From Klebsiella indica (GTDB lineage: Bacteria; Pseudomonadota; Gammaproteobacteria; Enterobacterales; Enterobacteriaceae): a stretch of 64,000 nt of DNA. Location: positions 62,001 to 126,000 of the forward strand of contig NZ_VCHQ01000026.1 of NCBI RefSeq assembly GCF_005860775.1. Reading direction: 5' to 3'. This document shows positions 51,974 through 62,729 of the stretch, piece after piece. A program made the position numbers and the translations under genes. Each line of letters begins with the position of its first letter. The first letter of the stretch is position 1. Under the pieces are notes generated by a model. The model worked only from the letters and a program-made list of their open reading frames with translations, was not told the origin of the DNA and ran no database searches.

Positions 51974-53386
51974 ATGAAAAAGTATCAGCAGTTGGCGCAG
52001 CAGATTAGCGAACAGATTACGCTTGGGGTGTGGCTACCCGGGGATCGGCTACCCTCACTGCGTGAACAAGTGGTAAGCAGCGGGATGAGCTTTATGACCG
52101 TCAGCCACGCCTATCAACTGCTGGAAAGTCAGGGACGGGTTATCGCGCGTCCACAGTCGGGCTATTATGTCGCGCCGCAACCGAGCAAACAGCGCCAGGC
52201 TGAGCCGCCCGCGCAGGTGACCCGCGATGAATCGGTTGACATTAATACCTACATTTTTGAGGTGCTGCAGGCCAGTCGTCAGGCGTCGATGCTGCCGTTT
52301 GCCTCCGCCTTCCCCGATCCGCGTCTGTTTCCCTTACCGCAACTCAACCGCTCGCTGGCGCAGGTGAGCAAAACCGCGACGGCCATGAGCGTGATTGAAA
52401 ACCTGCCGCCGGGCAGCGATAAATTGCGGCATGCGATTGCCCGACGCTATGCGCTTCAGGGGATGAATATCTCCCCGGACGATATCGTTATTACCGCCGG
52501 AGCGCTGGAAGCGCTCAACCTTAGCCTGCAGGCGGTCACTGAACCCGGCGACTGGGTCGTGGTGGAAAATCCCTGCTTCTACGGGGCGCTACAGGCGCTG
52601 GAAAGGCTGCGTCTCAAGGCCTTGTCGGTGGCGACGGATGTCAGAGAGGGGATCGACCTTGCCGCGCTGGAACAGGCGTTACAGAACTACCCGGTCAAAG
52701 CCTGCTGGCTGATGACCAACGGGCAAAATCCGCTCGGCTTTACCCTTAGCGCAGAGAAAAAATCCCGGCTGGTGGCGCTGCTGGCACGCTACAACGTGAT
52801 GCTGATTGAAGATGATGTCTATAGCGAGCTCTATTTTGGCCGCGAAAAACCGTTACCAGCGAAGTTCTGGGATCGCGATGACATGACGCTACACTGTAGC
52901 TCTTTCTCCAAGTGTCTGGTGCCAGGGTTTCGCATCGGCTGGGTGGCGGCGGGCAGGCACGCCCGGCGAATCCAGCAGCTACAGTTGATGAGCACGCTTT
53001 CCACCAGTTCGCCAATGCAACTGGCGCTGGTGGACTATCTTGCCACCAAGCGTTACGACGCGCATTTGCGGCGTTTACGTCGTCAGCTCGCCGAACGCAA
53101 ACAGCAGGCCTGGCAGGCATTGTTGCGCCATCTCCCTGCGGAGGTGAAAATTCATCATAGCGATAGCGGCTATTTCCTCTGGCTTGAGCTCCCGGCTGGC
53201 GTCGATGCTGGAGAACTTAGCGCCCGCGCACTGACTCATAACATCAGCATCGCGCCGGGTAAAATGTTTTCCACCACCGCAAGCTGGACCTCATTTTTCC
53301 GCTTTAATACCGCATGGGGCTGGGGCGAAAGAGAAGAGCAGGGAGTGAAACGATTGGGTGAATTGATCCGCGAGATGCTGGTGTAG
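51974..53386 (+). CDS. ydcR: YdcR, MocR-type GntR/aminotransferase regulator
   Basis: 470 residues. GntR winged HTH at 1-70 (LPGDRLPSLREQVVSSGMSF) fused to a class-I aminotransferase-like domain; the PLP lysine is in HCSSFSKCLVPGFRIGW and the family motif NGQNPLGFT is present. Collinear with E. coli YdcR. MocR regulators sense PLP and amines. Its E. coli neighbour is ydcS; here an MFS gene separates them. It may also affect the divergent oxidase operon. Confidence 0.92.
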   Translation: MKKYQQLAQQISEQITLGVWLPGDRLPSLREQVVSSGMSFMTVSHAYQLLESQGRVIARPQSGYYVAPQPSKQRQAEPPAQVTRDESVDINTYIFEVLQASRQASMLPFASAFPDPRLFPLPQLNRSLAQVSKTATAMSVIENLPPGSDKLRHAIARRYALQGMNISPDDIVITAGALEALNLSLQAVTEPGDWVVVENPCFYGALQALERLRLKALSVATDVREGIDLAALEQALQNYPVKACWLMTNGQNPLGFTLSAEKKSRLVALLARYNVMLIEDDVYSELYFGREKPLPAKFWDRDDMTLHCSSFSKCLVPGFRIGWVAAGRHARRIQQLQLMSTLSTSSPMQLALVDYLATKRYDAHLRRLRRQLAERKQQAWQALLRHLPAEVKIHHSDSGYFLWLELPAGVDAGELSARALTHNISIAPGKMFSTTASWTSFFRFNTAWGWGEREEQGVKRLGELIREMLV

Positions 53387-53425
53387 CGTTGTCTTTTCCC
53401 GGACGTTTATCTGACGATAAACATA

Positions 53426-53458
53426 AAAATGGCGCTGTATCCGCAACAGCGCCATTTT
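53426..53458. terminator. Bidirectional terminator between ydcR and the MFS gene
   Basis: AAAATGGCGCTGT (53426-53438) and ACAGCGCCATTTT (53446-53458) form a perfect 13-bp stem with A/T flanks on both sides, in a convergent gap. Confidence 0.85.
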
Positions 53459-53472
53459 CGTTAAAAACGCCT

Positions 53473-55140
53473 CTAATGGAACAATGCGGCCGTCTGTTGC
53501 AGCGTGACCCATACCCCCCATAGCAACGGTACGCCAACAATCAGCCATGCCAACGCTACAACAGGCTTACTGCCAGGAGACGCATTCCATTCGAGTACAG
53601 CATTGGGATTCACGTTATACATTGAGCGAGCAGCCGCCAGCTCTGCCTCTGTCATATAGTATTTATCTGCGACCGGGCGAATCATCAGGTTACACAATAG
53701 TCCCAGCCCCAGCATCGCGGCCAGAATATAGAGAGTTATGTTGTATACATCAGCCTGAGGTACACCGGCGTTTAGCTGATATTCGCGCAGGTAGTTCACC
53801 AGCACGGGCCCCAGTACACCCGCTGCGGCCCAGGCGGTTAACAGCCGGCCATGAATTGCGCCCACCATTTGCGTCCCGAACAGGTCGGCCAGATAGGCGG
53901 GGATCGTGGCGAAACCGCCGCCGTACATTGAGATGATGATGCAGAATGCAATCACAAACAGTACCACATTACCCATTTGCCCCAGCCAGGGGACGGAGGC
54001 GTACAGCGCAATACCGATGGAGAAGAACAGGGCAAAAGTCGTTTTGCGCCCAAACCAGTCAGAGCAGGACGCCCAGAAAAAACGACCGCCAATATTGAAC
54101 AGGCTCAACAAACCGGTAAAGCCCGCTGCAATAGCGGCGATACTGGTCAGCTGCGAAGCATTAAGTTGATTGTAGGTGAGCGTATTGCCCAGCAGTTTGC
54201 CGGCAAAGACTTCCTGCAGCAGCGGCGAAGCCATGCCGATAATACCGATACCAGCGGAAACATTCAGGCAGAGTACGGCCCAGCACAGCCAGAACTGCGG
54301 TGTTTTACAGGCCACGCTGACGTGCACATGCCGTTCTGTTATTTTCATCTTGTTAGCCTTAGGTTCCGGAGGCGTCCAGCCAGCCGGTTTCCAGCCAATT
54401 GGCGGAATACGGTAAGCAATAGCGCCTGAAACCATAAAGAGGGTGTAGATAACCGACATGACCAGGAAGCTCTGCCACACCCCTAAACCATCCGCGCTGG
54501 CAAAATAGGTCATCAGCTTATTCGCCAGAGGCGCGCCAACCATCGCCCCCCCGCCAAACCCCATAATTGCCATGCCTGTTGCCATACCACGCTTGTCGGG
54601 GAACCAGCGAATCAGGGTTGAAACAGGCGAAATATATCCCAGTCCCAGACCTATCCCGCCGATAACGCCAGAGCCGAGCCATAGCATCCATATCTGATGC
54701 AGATAGACGCCAACGGTTGAGATGAGCAGGCCACCGCACCAGCATAGCGTGGATACCAATCCAACTTTGCGTGGCCCGGCCTTCTCCAGCCAGGTGCCCC
54801 AGATTGCGGCAGAACAACCAAGAAAAATAAAAAACAACGTATATGTCCAGCCGAGCATAGAGATTTTCCAGTCACAGGTGGTTGAAATCACCTGCTGAAA
54901 AAAACGCATGTTTGCTGGACAGGTTACAGGTGCCGTAATACCAATTGCTTTTGAAAGCGGTAACCAGAAAACAGAGAAGCCATAGGCCATACCAATACAT
55001 AAATGGATTGCTAATGCTGCAGGCGGGACAAGCCAGCGGTTAAATCCCGGCCTGGCGATAATACGTGCTTTTGAAAAAAATGGCGGCGGTGCGTTATTAG
55101 CTGGCGTCGGTGGTGCGACATCCAGAGTGTCATTATCCAT
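53473..55140 (-). CDS. OFA-family MFS transporter (oxalate/formate antiporter-like)
   Basis: 555 residues, twelve membrane helices. GIGLGLGYISPVSTLIRWFP and GRFFWASCSDWFGRKTTFAL are typical of the OFA family. A periplasmic loop of about 50 residues with two cysteines (APVTCPANMRF, TTCDWK) between helices 1 and 2 makes it longer than YhjX (about 400). The ATG at 55140 follows GGAGG. Not present here in E. coli. Substrate unknown; small carboxylates such as formate, oxalate or pyruvate are family possibilities. Confidence 0.85.
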   Translation of the reverse strand: MDNDTLDVAPPTPANNAPPPFFSKARIIARPGFNRWLVPPAALAIHLCIGMAYGFSVFWLPLSKAIGITAPVTCPANMRFFQQVISTTCDWKISMLGWTYTLFFIFLGCSAAIWGTWLEKAGPRKVGLVSTLCWCGGLLISTVGVYLHQIWMLWLGSGVIGGIGLGLGYISPVSTLIRWFPDKRGMATGMAIMGFGGGAMVGAPLANKLMTYFASADGLGVWQSFLVMSVIYTLFMVSGAIAYRIPPIGWKPAGWTPPEPKANKMKITERHVHVSVACKTPQFWLCWAVLCLNVSAGIGIIGMASPLLQEVFAGKLLGNTLTYNQLNASQLTSIAAIAAGFTGLLSLFNIGGRFFWASCSDWFGRKTTFALFFSIGIALYASVPWLGQMGNVVLFVIAFCIIISMYGGGFATIPAYLADLFGTQMVGAIHGRLLTAWAAAGVLGPVLVNYLREYQLNAGVPQADVYNITLYILAAMLGLGLLCNLMIRPVADKYYMTEAELAAARSMYNVNPNAVLEWNASPGSKPVVALAWLIVGVPLLWGVWVTLQQTAALFH

Positions 55141-55873
55141 ATATCCTCCATTCTGTCTGGGCCTTAAACTGCTATTTGAAGGCATCTATGCTCGGCTTGC
55201 AGGTCTTTATTAACAGACCTTTCTTTTAAAGCATTTTCCATACCAAAACTAATGGGGGTTATATCGACGATCTATTTCAGTCTGTCGGCGAATGGATTGC
55301 GGCATAACTCGCCTCATCCATAAGAACCGCCAGCAGGCTGCTGTATTGCGGGGTGGAAATCCGTGTCTGGCGTACTTTTTGCGTTATCTGCCCCCCCGGT
55401 TTTGCCGCTTCGCAACGAGGCCAGTACGATTCAAAACGGTTCATCTTTTTTCTGCTCATTCGAATGATTTTGGGGGTAAATATGACCGTTTAATTTTATG
55501 ATAGAAGCTTATTGATAATCGCCAATATAGTAATTTCCCTGATGTTTAATCATATTGGGCAATTAATGGTGAATGTGTTTTTTACTAAATTGACATAAAG
55601 GGCTATCAAAGTGATATCAATATATCGGCTATCATTTTTGATATTATTGCTCCGCCATTAGTCATAGGAAATATGCATAGTCGTTTTCTCCGGCTAACTC
55701 CTTGTCTATAATCCATAAAGTTATCCAGAGTATCTCGTTTTTTGCGTAATGCGCCCCTTGTCACAACCTGAATAAATTTCTCCTGGGGCCATAACGTGCC
55801 GTCTACTGTTATTAAGGGAGATATTTTTACGGCACGGCTGCCGCTAATTTTCTTGTGACAGGAGTAAGACCCG
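55141..55873. other. Long intergenic region before ydcS
   Basis: No gene I can support in 733 bp. The stretch 55460-55680 is AT-rich, and the ydcS promoter is probably near 55780-55850. Nothing like hicAB, which neighbours ydcR in E. coli, was seen. Confidence 0.45.
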
Positions 55874-57019
55874 ATGAGCAAAAAAATTGCCCGTGGTAGC
55901 CTTTGTGTGCTGGGTATGGCTTTTCTGACGGCGCAGGCCGCGGAGCCGCCGGTGTCTCTCGATAAAGGCGAAGGCCGTCTCGATATTATCGCCTGGCCGG
56001 GATATATCGAACGGGGACAGACGGATAAAAGCTACGACTGGGTCACCCAGTTTGAAAAAGAGTCCGGCTGCCAGGTAAATGTTAAAACCGCCGCAACGTC
56101 TGACGAAATGGTCAGCCTGATGGCTAAAGGCGGCTACGATCTGGTGACCGCATCCGGCGATGCGTCTCTGCGCCTGATTATGGGTAAGCGCGTGCAGCCG
56201 ATTAACACCGCGCTGATCGCCAACTGGAAGACCCTCGATCCGCGTGTCGCAAAAGGCGCATGGTTTAACGTCGGCGGTAAGGTTTACGGCACGCCGTATC
56301 AATGGGGGCCTAACCTGCTGATGTATAACAGCAAAACGTTCCCGACCCCGCCCGATAGCTGGAGCGTGGTCTTTGTGAAACAAACGCTGCCGGACGGCAA
56401 AACCAATCAGGGCCGCGTGCAGGCCTATGACGGGCCGATTTATATTGCCGACGCCGCGCTGTTTGTCAAAGCCACGCAGCCGCAACTGGGCATCACCGAT
56501 CCCTACCAGCTTACCGAGACGCAGTACCAGGCGGTACTGAAAGTGCTGCGCGCTCAGCACCCGCTGATTCATCGCTATTGGCACGATACCACCGTACAGA
56601 TGAGCGATTTTAAAAACGAAGGCGTGGTGGCATCCGGCGCCTGGCCGTATCAGGCCAACGCCCTGAAAGCAGAAGGTCAACCGATCGCCACCGTCTTCCC
56701 GAAAGAAGGGGTAACCGGCTGGGCGGACACCACCATGCTGCATAGCGACGCCAAACATCCGGTGTGCGCCTATAAATGGATGAACTGGTCGCTGACGCCG
56801 AAAGTTCAGGGCGATGTCGCCGCCTGGTTTGGTTCACTGCCGGTGGTCCCGCAGGGCTGTAAAGCCAGCACGTTGCTGGGCGATAAAGGCTGCGAGACCA
56901 ATGGCTACAATGCGTTCTCGAAAATTGCGTTCTGGAAAACGCCGGTGTCTGAAGGCGGGAAATTTGTTCCCTACAGCCGCTGGACTCAGGATTACATCGC
57001 GATTATGGGCGGTCGTTGA
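55874..57019 (+). CDS. ydcS: YdcS, periplasmic binding protein of the putative polyamine ABC transporter
   Basis: 381 residues as in E. coli, with a signal peptide ending after AQA (about residue 22). The mature protein has IIAWPGYIERGQTDKSYDWV, typical of spermidine/putrescine-binding proteins (PotD class). In E. coli it is also reported as a poly-3-hydroxybutyrate synthase. First gene of ydcSTUV-patD. Confidence 0.93.
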   Translation: MSKKIARGSLCVLGMAFLTAQAAEPPVSLDKGEGRLDIIAWPGYIERGQTDKSYDWVTQFEKESGCQVNVKTAATSDEMVSLMAKGGYDLVTASGDASLRLIMGKRVQPINTALIANWKTLDPRVAKGAWFNVGGKVYGTPYQWGPNLLMYNSKTFPTPPDSWSVVFVKQTLPDGKTNQGRVQAYDGPIYIADAALFVKATQPQLGITDPYQLTETQYQAVLKVLRAQHPLIHRYWHDTTVQMSDFKNEGVVASGAWPYQANALKAEGQPIATVFPKEGVTGWADTTMLHSDAKHPVCAYKWMNWSLTPKVQGDVAAWFGSLPVVPQGCKASTLLGDKGCETNGYNAFSKIAFWKTPVSEGGKFVPYSRWTQDYIAIMGGR

Positions 57020-57038
57020 GCAGCCAGGGGCGAAGAGA

Positions 57039-58049
57039 ATGCACGCGGTTGAATTTGATAACGTTTCGCGGCAATACGGCGATGTGCGGGCCGTGGATGG
57101 CGTCAGTATCGCCATTCGCGACGGTGAATTTTTCTCGATGCTGGGGCCGTCAGGCTCCGGCAAAACGACCTGTCTGCGTCTGATTGCCGGGTTTGAGCAG
57201 CTTTCCGGTGGGACGATACGTATCTTTGGTCAATCGGCCAGCGAACTGTCCCCCTGGCAGCGCGATGTGAATACCGTTTTTCAGGATTACGCGCTGTTTC
57301 CGCATATGTCGGTGCTTGATAACGTCGCCTATGGGCTGATGGTCAAAGGGATCGGTAAAAAAGAACGCCATGCCCGCGCTCATGAAGCGCTGGAGAAGGT
57401 CGCGCTCGGTTTTGTCCACGCGCGCAAACCCGCGCACCTTTCCGGCGGTCAGCGTCAGCGGGTCGCGATAGCCAGGGCACTGGTCAATCAGCCGCGCGTT
57501 TTGCTGCTGGATGAACCGCTGGGTGCGCTGGATTTAAAACTGCGCGAGCAGATGCAGGTTGAACTGAAAAAACTGCAACAGGATCTGGGGATCACCTTTA
57601 TTTTTGTTACCCACGATCAGGGCGAGGCGCTCTCGATGTCCGATCGCGTCGCGGTGTTTAATCATGGACGCATTGAACAGGTTGATGCGCCTCAGACACT
57701 CTACCTGCGGCCTAAAACGGCGTTCGTTGCCGGATTTGTCGGCACCGCCAATGTCTTTAACCCTGCGTTTTCACAAAAATTGTGCGCGATGCCGGGGATG
57801 TGGTCGCTGCGCCCGGAACACATTCGTTTGAATGTTGCCGGAGAGGTTCAGATTGAGGGGGTGGTGCAGGCGGTACAATATCAGGGCGCTGCGACACGCG
57901 TCGAACTGAAACTGGCGGGAGGCGAAAAGCTGCTGGTGAGTCAGGCGAATAGTGATGGCGGCTCGGCGTTGAACGCGCCGCCGGTAGGGCAAACGGTGCT
58001 GGCCTCATGGTCGCGGGAATCAATGGTGCCGTTAGAGAGTGGAGACTGA
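57039..58049 (+). CDS. ydcT: YdcT, ABC transporter ATPase
   Basis: 336 residues. Walker A GPSGSGKTT, Q-loop VFQDYALFPHM, signature LSGGQRQRVAIARAL, Walker B VLLLDEPLGALDLKL, H-loop FVTHDQGEALSM, then a C-terminal TOBE-like domain (LRPEHIRLNVAGEVQIEG). It powers import with YdcU and YdcV. The ATG at 57039 gives the family start HAVEFDNVSRQYGDVRAVDG; the upstream frame is ydcS antisense to frame and not coding. Confidence 0.94.
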   Translation: MHAVEFDNVSRQYGDVRAVDGVSIAIRDGEFFSMLGPSGSGKTTCLRLIAGFEQLSGGTIRIFGQSASELSPWQRDVNTVFQDYALFPHMSVLDNVAYGLMVKGIGKKERHARAHEALEKVALGFVHARKPAHLSGGQRQRVAIARALVNQPRVLLLDEPLGALDLKLREQMQVELKKLQQDLGITFIFVTHDQGEALSMSDRVAVFNHGRIEQVDAPQTLYLRPKTAFVAGFVGTANVFNPAFSQKLCAMPGMWSLRPEHIRLNVAGEVQIEGVVQAVQYQGAATRVELKLAGGEKLLVSQANSDGGSALNAPPVGQTVLASWSRESMVPLESGD

Positions 58050-58050
58050 G

Positions 58051-58980
58051 ATGACCCTGGCTATTCCGTCGACTTCCGGTGGACGTCTGTCCGGATTCTT
58101 CTGGCGCAGGCCTTCGCTGGCATTGTTTTTACTGCTGTTGGGGCCGCTAATGTGGTTTGGCATTGTCTATCTGGGCTCGCTCCTGACCCTTTTATGGCAA
58201 AGCTTTTACACCTTCGATGATTTTACCATGTCGGTCACCAGCGAACTGACGCTGGCCAATCTGTGGGCGTTATTTAGCCCGGCAAATTACGATATTATTG
58301 TGCGCACGCTGGTGATGGCGCTTGCCGTCACTCTCGCCAGCGCCATTCTGGCGTTGCCGATGGCCTGGTATATGGCGCGTTACACCCGCGGCAAAATGAA
58401 GGCGTTTTTTTATATCGCGGTGATGCTGCCGATGTGGGCGAGCTATATCGTTAAAGCCTATGCCTGGACATTGTTGCTGGCGAAAGATGGCGTGACGCAG
58501 TGGTTTTTGCGGCATCTCGGGCTGGAAAGCGTGCTGAGCATGGTGCTGACTATTCCGGCGGTGGGGGGCAGTACGCTGTCGACTTCCGGGTTGGGACGTT
58601 TTCTGGTGTTTGTCTATATCTGGCTGCCGTTTATGATCCTGCCGGTTCAGGCGGCGCTGGAACGATTGCCGCCATCGTTGCTCCAGGCCTCCGCCGATCT
58701 TGGCGCATATCCTCGCCAGACCTTCCGCTACGTGGTGCTGCCGCTGGCGATTCCCGGCATTGCCGCCGGGTCGATTTTTACCTTCTCCCTGACGCTGGGC
58801 GACTTTATCGTCCCGCAACTGGTGGGGCCGCCGGGTTTTTTCATTGGCAATATGGTTTATTCCCAGCAGGGGGCGATCGGCAATATGCCGATGGCGGCAG
58901 CGTTTACCCTGGTGCCCATTGTCCTGATTGCTCTCTATCTGGCGTTGGTGAAACGTCTGGGGGCATTCGATGCACTCTGA
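58051..58980 (+). CDS. ydcU: YdcU, ABC transporter permease
   Basis: 309 residues, six membrane helices, with the EAA-type loop [20 protein letters not shown]. The ATG at 58051 lies one base after the ydcT stop and has GGAG upstream; a GTG at 58039 is an alternative. Inner-membrane partner of YdcV. Confidence 0.93.
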   Translation: MTLAIPSTSGGRLSGFFWRRPSLALFLLLLGPLMWFGIVYLGSLLTLLWQSFYTFDDFTMSVTSELTLANLWALFSPANYDIIVRTLVMALAVTLASAILALPMAWYMARYTRGKMKAFFYIAVMLPMWASYIVKAYAWTLLLAKDGVTQWFLRHLGLESVLSMVLTIPAVGGSTLSTSGLGRFLVFVYIWLPFMILPVQAALERLPPSLLQASADLGAYPRQTFRYVVLPLAIPGIAAGSIFTFSLTLGDFIVPQLVGPPGFFIGNMVYSQQGAIGNMPMAAAFTLVPIVLIALYLALVKRLGAFDAL

Positions 58981-59776
58981 ACGCGCACCGCTGTTACTCA
59001 AAGCCGCAACCTGGGGGGGCGTACTGTTTCTGCATTTCCCGCTGCTGATTATCGCGCTCTATGCGTTTAATACCGAAGATGCCGCTTTCAGCTTCCCACC
59101 CCAGGGCCTGACTTTGCGTTGGTTTCATGAAGCGGCGGGGCGCAGCGATATCATTGAATCTGTGACGTTGTCACTAAAAGTGGCCGCGCTGTCGACAGCC
59201 ATTGCGCTGATACTTGGCACGCTGGCTGCAGGTGCTCTGTGGCGCAGCCGTTTTTTTGGCAAAAACACCGTGTCGCTGCTGCTGCTGTTGCCGATTGCGT
59301 TGCCGGGCATTATTACCGGCCTCGCGCTGCTGACGGCTTTTAAGGCAGTGAATCTGGAGCCTGGGCTGCTGACCATCGTTGTGGGTCATGCGACGTTTTG
59401 CGTGGTGGTGGTGTTTAACAATGTTATTGCCCGTTTTCGCCGGACGTCGTGGAGCCTGGTGGAAGCATCAATGGATTTAGGTGCAACGGCCTGGCAAACC
59501 TTCCGTTACGTGGTGCTCCCCAATTTAGGGTCGGCGTTGCTGGCGGGGGGAATGCTGGCGTTTGCCTTGTCGTTCGATGAAATTATCGTGACCACATTTA
59601 CCGCTGGCCATGAACGTACGCTGCCGCTCTGGCTGCTTAACCAACTGGGGCGTCCGCGGGATGTGCCAGTCACCAACGTGGTCGCGTTGCTGGTGATGGT
59701 GGTGACGATGATACCAATTTTGGGGGCCTGGTGGCTCACCCGTGACGGCGACACCAGCGCTGAAAACGGAAAATAA
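58970..59776 (+). CDS. ydcV: YdcV, ABC transporter permease
   Basis: 268 residues, six membrane helices, EAA loop [20 protein letters not shown]. Starts inside the last codons of ydcU (11-bp overlap), so the two permeases are translationally coupled. Collinear with E. coli YdcV, with a few extra residues at the C-terminus. Confidence 0.93.
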   Translation: MHSERAPLLLKAATWGGVLFLHFPLLIIALYAFNTEDAAFSFPPQGLTLRWFHEAAGRSDIIESVTLSLKVAALSTAIALILGTLAAGALWRSRFFGKNTVSLLLLLPIALPGIITGLALLTAFKAVNLEPGLLTIVVGHATFCVVVVFNNVIARFRRTSWSLVEASMDLGATAWQTFRYVVLPNLGSALLAGGMLAFALSFDEIIVTTFTAGHERTLPLWLLNQLGRPRDVPVTNVVALLVMVVTMIPILGAWWLTRDGDTSAENGK

Positions 59777-59799
59777 TATACCGATACAGGATGCATGCT

Positions 59800-61227
59800 A
59801 TGCAAAATAACCTTTTGATTAACGGTAAGTTAGTGGCTGGAGAAGGCGAGAAGGTGCCGGTATTTAATCCTGCCACCGGTGAGGAGATTTTGTCGATCGC
59901 GGAAGCCAGTGCGGCACAGGTCGATGCGGCGGTTGAGGCCGCCGATCGGGCGTTTGCCAGCTGGAGCCAGACTACGCCGAAAACCCGCGCGGAGTGCCTG
60001 CTTAAGCTGGCGGAGGCGATTACCGAAAATGCGCAGGCGTTGGCCGAGCTGGAGTCCCTCAACTGCGGTAAACCGCTGCACTGTGTGGTCAATGATGAAC
60101 TACCGGCGATAGCCGATGTGTTCCGTTTTTTTGCCGGGGCAGCACGCTGTCTGCCCGGTATGGCCGCAGGCGAGTATCTCGAAGGACATACATCCATGAT
60201 CCGCCGTGACCCGGTTGGCGTTGTTGCCTCTATTGCGCCGTGGAACTATCCGCTGATGATGGCGGCCTGGAAGCTGGCCCCCGCACTGGCGGCGGGTAAC
60301 TGTGTGGTGATCAAACCTTCAGAAATTACGCCATTAACCGCGCTGAAACTGGCTGAACTGGCAAAAGATATTTTTCCCGCTGGGGTGCTGAACGTGCTGT
60401 CTGGTCGAGGGGCCAGCGTGGGTGATCCCCTGACCGCACACGCAAAAGTCAGAATGGTGTCATTGACCGGTTCGATTGCCACCGGGGCGCATATTATCAG
60501 CCATACGGCGTCGTCGATTAAACGTACCCATATGGAACTGGGTGGCAAAGCGCCGGTGATTGTCTTTGACGATGCGGATATTGACGCAGTGGTTGAGGGC
60601 GTAAGAACCTTCGGTTTTTATAACGCCGGTCAGGATTGTACCGCCGCGTGCCGTATTTATGCCCAGGCCGGTATTTATCAACAGCTGGTGGAGAAACTCG
60701 GCGCAGCGGTCGCCAGTCTGAAAATGGGGTCACCGGACGATGAAACGACGGAACTGGGGCCGCTCAGTTCCCTTGCGCATCTGGAGAGAGTCAGTGCCGC
60801 TGTGGATGCCGCTCGCGCGTTGCCGCATATACAGGTCGTTACTGGGGGAAGCAAAACGCCAGGAGAAGGTTACTACTATCAGCCCACGCTGCTGGCGGGG
60901 GCAAGACAGGAGGACGCCATCGTACAGCGTGAGGTATTTGGCCCGGTAGTCAGCGTTACTTCATTTGCCGATGAAGAGCAGGTGCTCGACTGGGCTAATG
61001 ATTCACAGTATGGCCTGGCATCGTCGGTATGGACCAGGGATGTTGGCCGGGCGCATCGCCTGAGCGCGCGTTTACAGTATGGCTGCACCTGGGTGAATAC
61101 GCATTTTATGCTGGTCAGTGAAATGCCGCATGGCGGACAAAAAAGCTCCGGCTACGGCAAGGATATGTCGATGTACGGTCTGGAAGACTACACCACCATC
61201 AGGCATGTGATGATCAAGCACGGGTAG
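59800..61227 (+). CDS. patD: PatD, gamma-aminobutyraldehyde dehydrogenase
   Basis: 474... the reading gives 475 codons including stop, as in E. coli PatD. Catalytic Cys is in [14 protein letters not shown], Glu in [14 protein letters not shown] site in [19 protein letters not shown] and [13 protein letters not shown]. It oxidises 4-aminobutanal from putrescine to GABA, which fits its place behind the polyamine transporter genes. The ATG at 59800 gives [12 protein letters not shown]; an in-frame ATG three codons earlier is possible. Confidence 0.94.
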   Translation: MQNNLLINGKLVAGEGEKVPVFNPATGEEILSIAEASAAQVDAAVEAADRAFASWSQTTPKTRAECLLKLAEAITENAQALAELESLNCGKPLHCVVNDELPAIADVFRFFAGAARCLPGMAAGEYLEGHTSMIRRDPVGVVASIAPWNYPLMMAAWKLAPALAAGNCVVIKPSEITPLTALKLAELAKDIFPAGVLNVLSGRGASVGDPLTAHAKVRMVSLTGSIATGAHIISHTASSIKRTHMELGGKAPVIVFDDADIDAVVEGVRTFGFYNAGQDCTAACRIYAQAGIYQQLVEKLGAAVASLKMGSPDDETTELGPLSSLAHLERVSAAVDAARALPHIQVVTGGSKTPGEGYYYQPTLLAGARQEDAIVQREVFGPVVSVTSFADEEQVLDWANDSQYGLASSVWTRDVGRAHRLSARLQYGCTWVNTHFMLVSEMPHGGQKSSGYGKDMSMYGLEDYTTIRHVMIKHG

Positions 61228-61266
61228 GATAATCAGGGGTATCGCCTGTTTCATGAGGACGCCAGG

Positions 61267-61287
61267 CCGCGTCATTACATGACGCGG
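61267..61287 (+). terminator. Hairpin after patD, probable terminator
   Basis: CCGCGTCAT (61267-61275), TAC loop, ATGACGCGG (61279-61287), perfect 9-bp stem 40 bp after the patD stop. It has no T-run, so it may end or protect the transcript. Confidence 0.5.
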
Positions 61288-61501
61288 TATAATGCGAAAG
61301 TCAAAGGCTGTGTTCAGGTGAAAGTCTGACTGCCTTTCAGGTATTCTTCAGTGAAACAGTGAGTCTGGTCCTCAACAGCGATGTCGTTCACAGGATGGCG
61401 AAGTCAGGGTACAGGAGGTTGAGACAAAAAAAGATGGCGGAATACCTGCAATTAATCGTTATGCAGCAACGGATTTATTATTGATTAAAATGATTAGCAG
61501 G

Positions 61502-61624
61502 CTAATGTTTTGTTTTTTTCCTCGGCAAACTTGTTTGTCGGCGATCGCGAAGATAAGAAATAAGATTATAAATCGCAGTCACCAGTAAAATTAACGCCAC
61601 AATAAGCACGGCGATTTCGGTCAT
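61502..61624 (-). CDS. 40-residue single-span membrane peptide
   Basis: Reads MTEIAVLIVALILLVTAIYN, then LISYLRDRRQTSLPRKKTKH. One hydrophobic helix followed by a strongly basic cytoplasmic tail, the usual design of small bacterial membrane proteins. GAGGTGG lies five bases before the ATG. It stands alone between patD and ortT in an otherwise non-coding stretch. No named family recalled with certainty; related small proteins in other enterics seem likely. Confidence 0.7.
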   Translation of the reverse strand: MTEIAVLIVALILLVTAIYNLISYLRDRRQTSLPRKKTKH

Positions 61625-62143
61625 GTACCACCTCAAAATCAAATGAGCAAAAAATGATCTTTATATAATTTTCGCTTATGAATTTATAATTTTGTGCAAA
61701 ACATTGCAAATGATATTTTTTGTCATTTAAACCTGTATCCGTTATACGCAGACAGAGTAATTTAATTATAATTAATTGATATTTATCGTTTTTTTATGGT
61801 GGTTGTGCGTTTTTCCGCATACGGCTATCGCCCGGTCCCTGCCAAAAATGGTGATCGTGATATCGCCATGGGAACGCAAATGTATAAAATTTAATGAATA
61901 TTGCGGATGGTTCGCTTATTTTCAACTTATCATTCGCAATAAAAGTAACCTTCTTTATTCAGCGGCAGCTATCGATAGTGGAAATAAACCATAATGATAA
62001 TGCTGTTATTATCCGTCGGCGCCAGCCCTATTCAGTGCATGGCCTAACAGAGGTATTGGTGCAGCTACGCTGGGCCTACCGTGCGCTGAATCAGCCAGAT
62101 GATAATTTAACGGGGCGGGGCGTTTGACTTCCTGTCGCGGCTC
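61625..62143. other. Intergenic stretch, AT-rich
   Basis: No gene I can support. Short open frames at 61776 and 61894 have no ribosome sites and unlikely composition. Confidence 0.45.
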
Positions 62144-62422
62144 ATGCGAACATTCGGCGCAATATGTGACTTGGTCGTTGATATTATTTTGAATAAAATA
62201 GCGTGTATTCTTTTTGTCGCTTGTGCCACCGCGATTGTCTACGGAAATTTTCCAGCCAGGCGAATCATTGGATGTGAAAAGCAGGGTGTTACGGAATCTA
62301 TCTGTGTTGCAGCGGAGTGGGATAGTGAGAAGGTCGATCTGTTACCGGCCTGGGATCCTGAAAACCTGAAGATGCTGGCCATACAAAAGAACGAGTCCGC
62401 TGCCGGTCCTTTCAAATCATAA
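62144..62422 (+). CDS. Possible small membrane-anchored protein, unknown
   Basis: Up to 92 residues; an internal TTG start (about 62189) would give a shorter protein opening NKIACILFVACATAIVYGNF, a membrane or signal helix. The remaining 55 residues are acidic (EWDSEKVDLLPAWDPENLKM) with two cysteines. No family recognised. The composition is protein-like, but start and reality are uncertain. Confidence 0.4.
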   Translation: MRTFGAICDLVVDIILNKIACILFVACATAIVYGNFPARRIIGCEKQGVTESICVAAEWDSEKVDLLPAWDPENLKMLAIQKNESAAGPFKS

Positions 62423-62729
62423 CATGCAGCTTTTGATGGCTATTTTTTGAGAGCGCATATACGAAATTAAAACTAACAATATCCGGCTGATAAGCACATG
62501 CGTTGCGCCAGCATACTCAGAATGATTTTTTGCTAAAGACGTTCGCAACATCATCCATATAAATATTCCTCGACAGGTATAATACCCGCTCACAGATTAC
62601 ACTGGCGGATAAAACCGCTTTTAGCGTGAAACCTGCCACCCGCTTTATCACGTGGCAGGCTCTGACCTATTCCGGGATGTGAAAGGGTATTGCGCAGCAC
62701 GCTATGACTTGTCAGGGAAGGAAGAAAAA
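62423..62729. other. Region upstream of ortT
   Basis: No other gene seen; it probably carries the ortT promoter and a structured leader (ACCTGCCACCCGC / GTGGCAGG inverted pair near 62632-62658). Confidence 0.4.

Noticed and set aside
55844-56758. 304-codon minus-strand frame opposite ydcS
   Set aside because: Antisense to a well-conserved binding protein; no ribosome site or recognisable domain.
61776-61994. 72-codon frame between the small membrane peptide and ortT
   Set aside because: No ribosome site, no family resemblance and odd composition; not supported as a gene.
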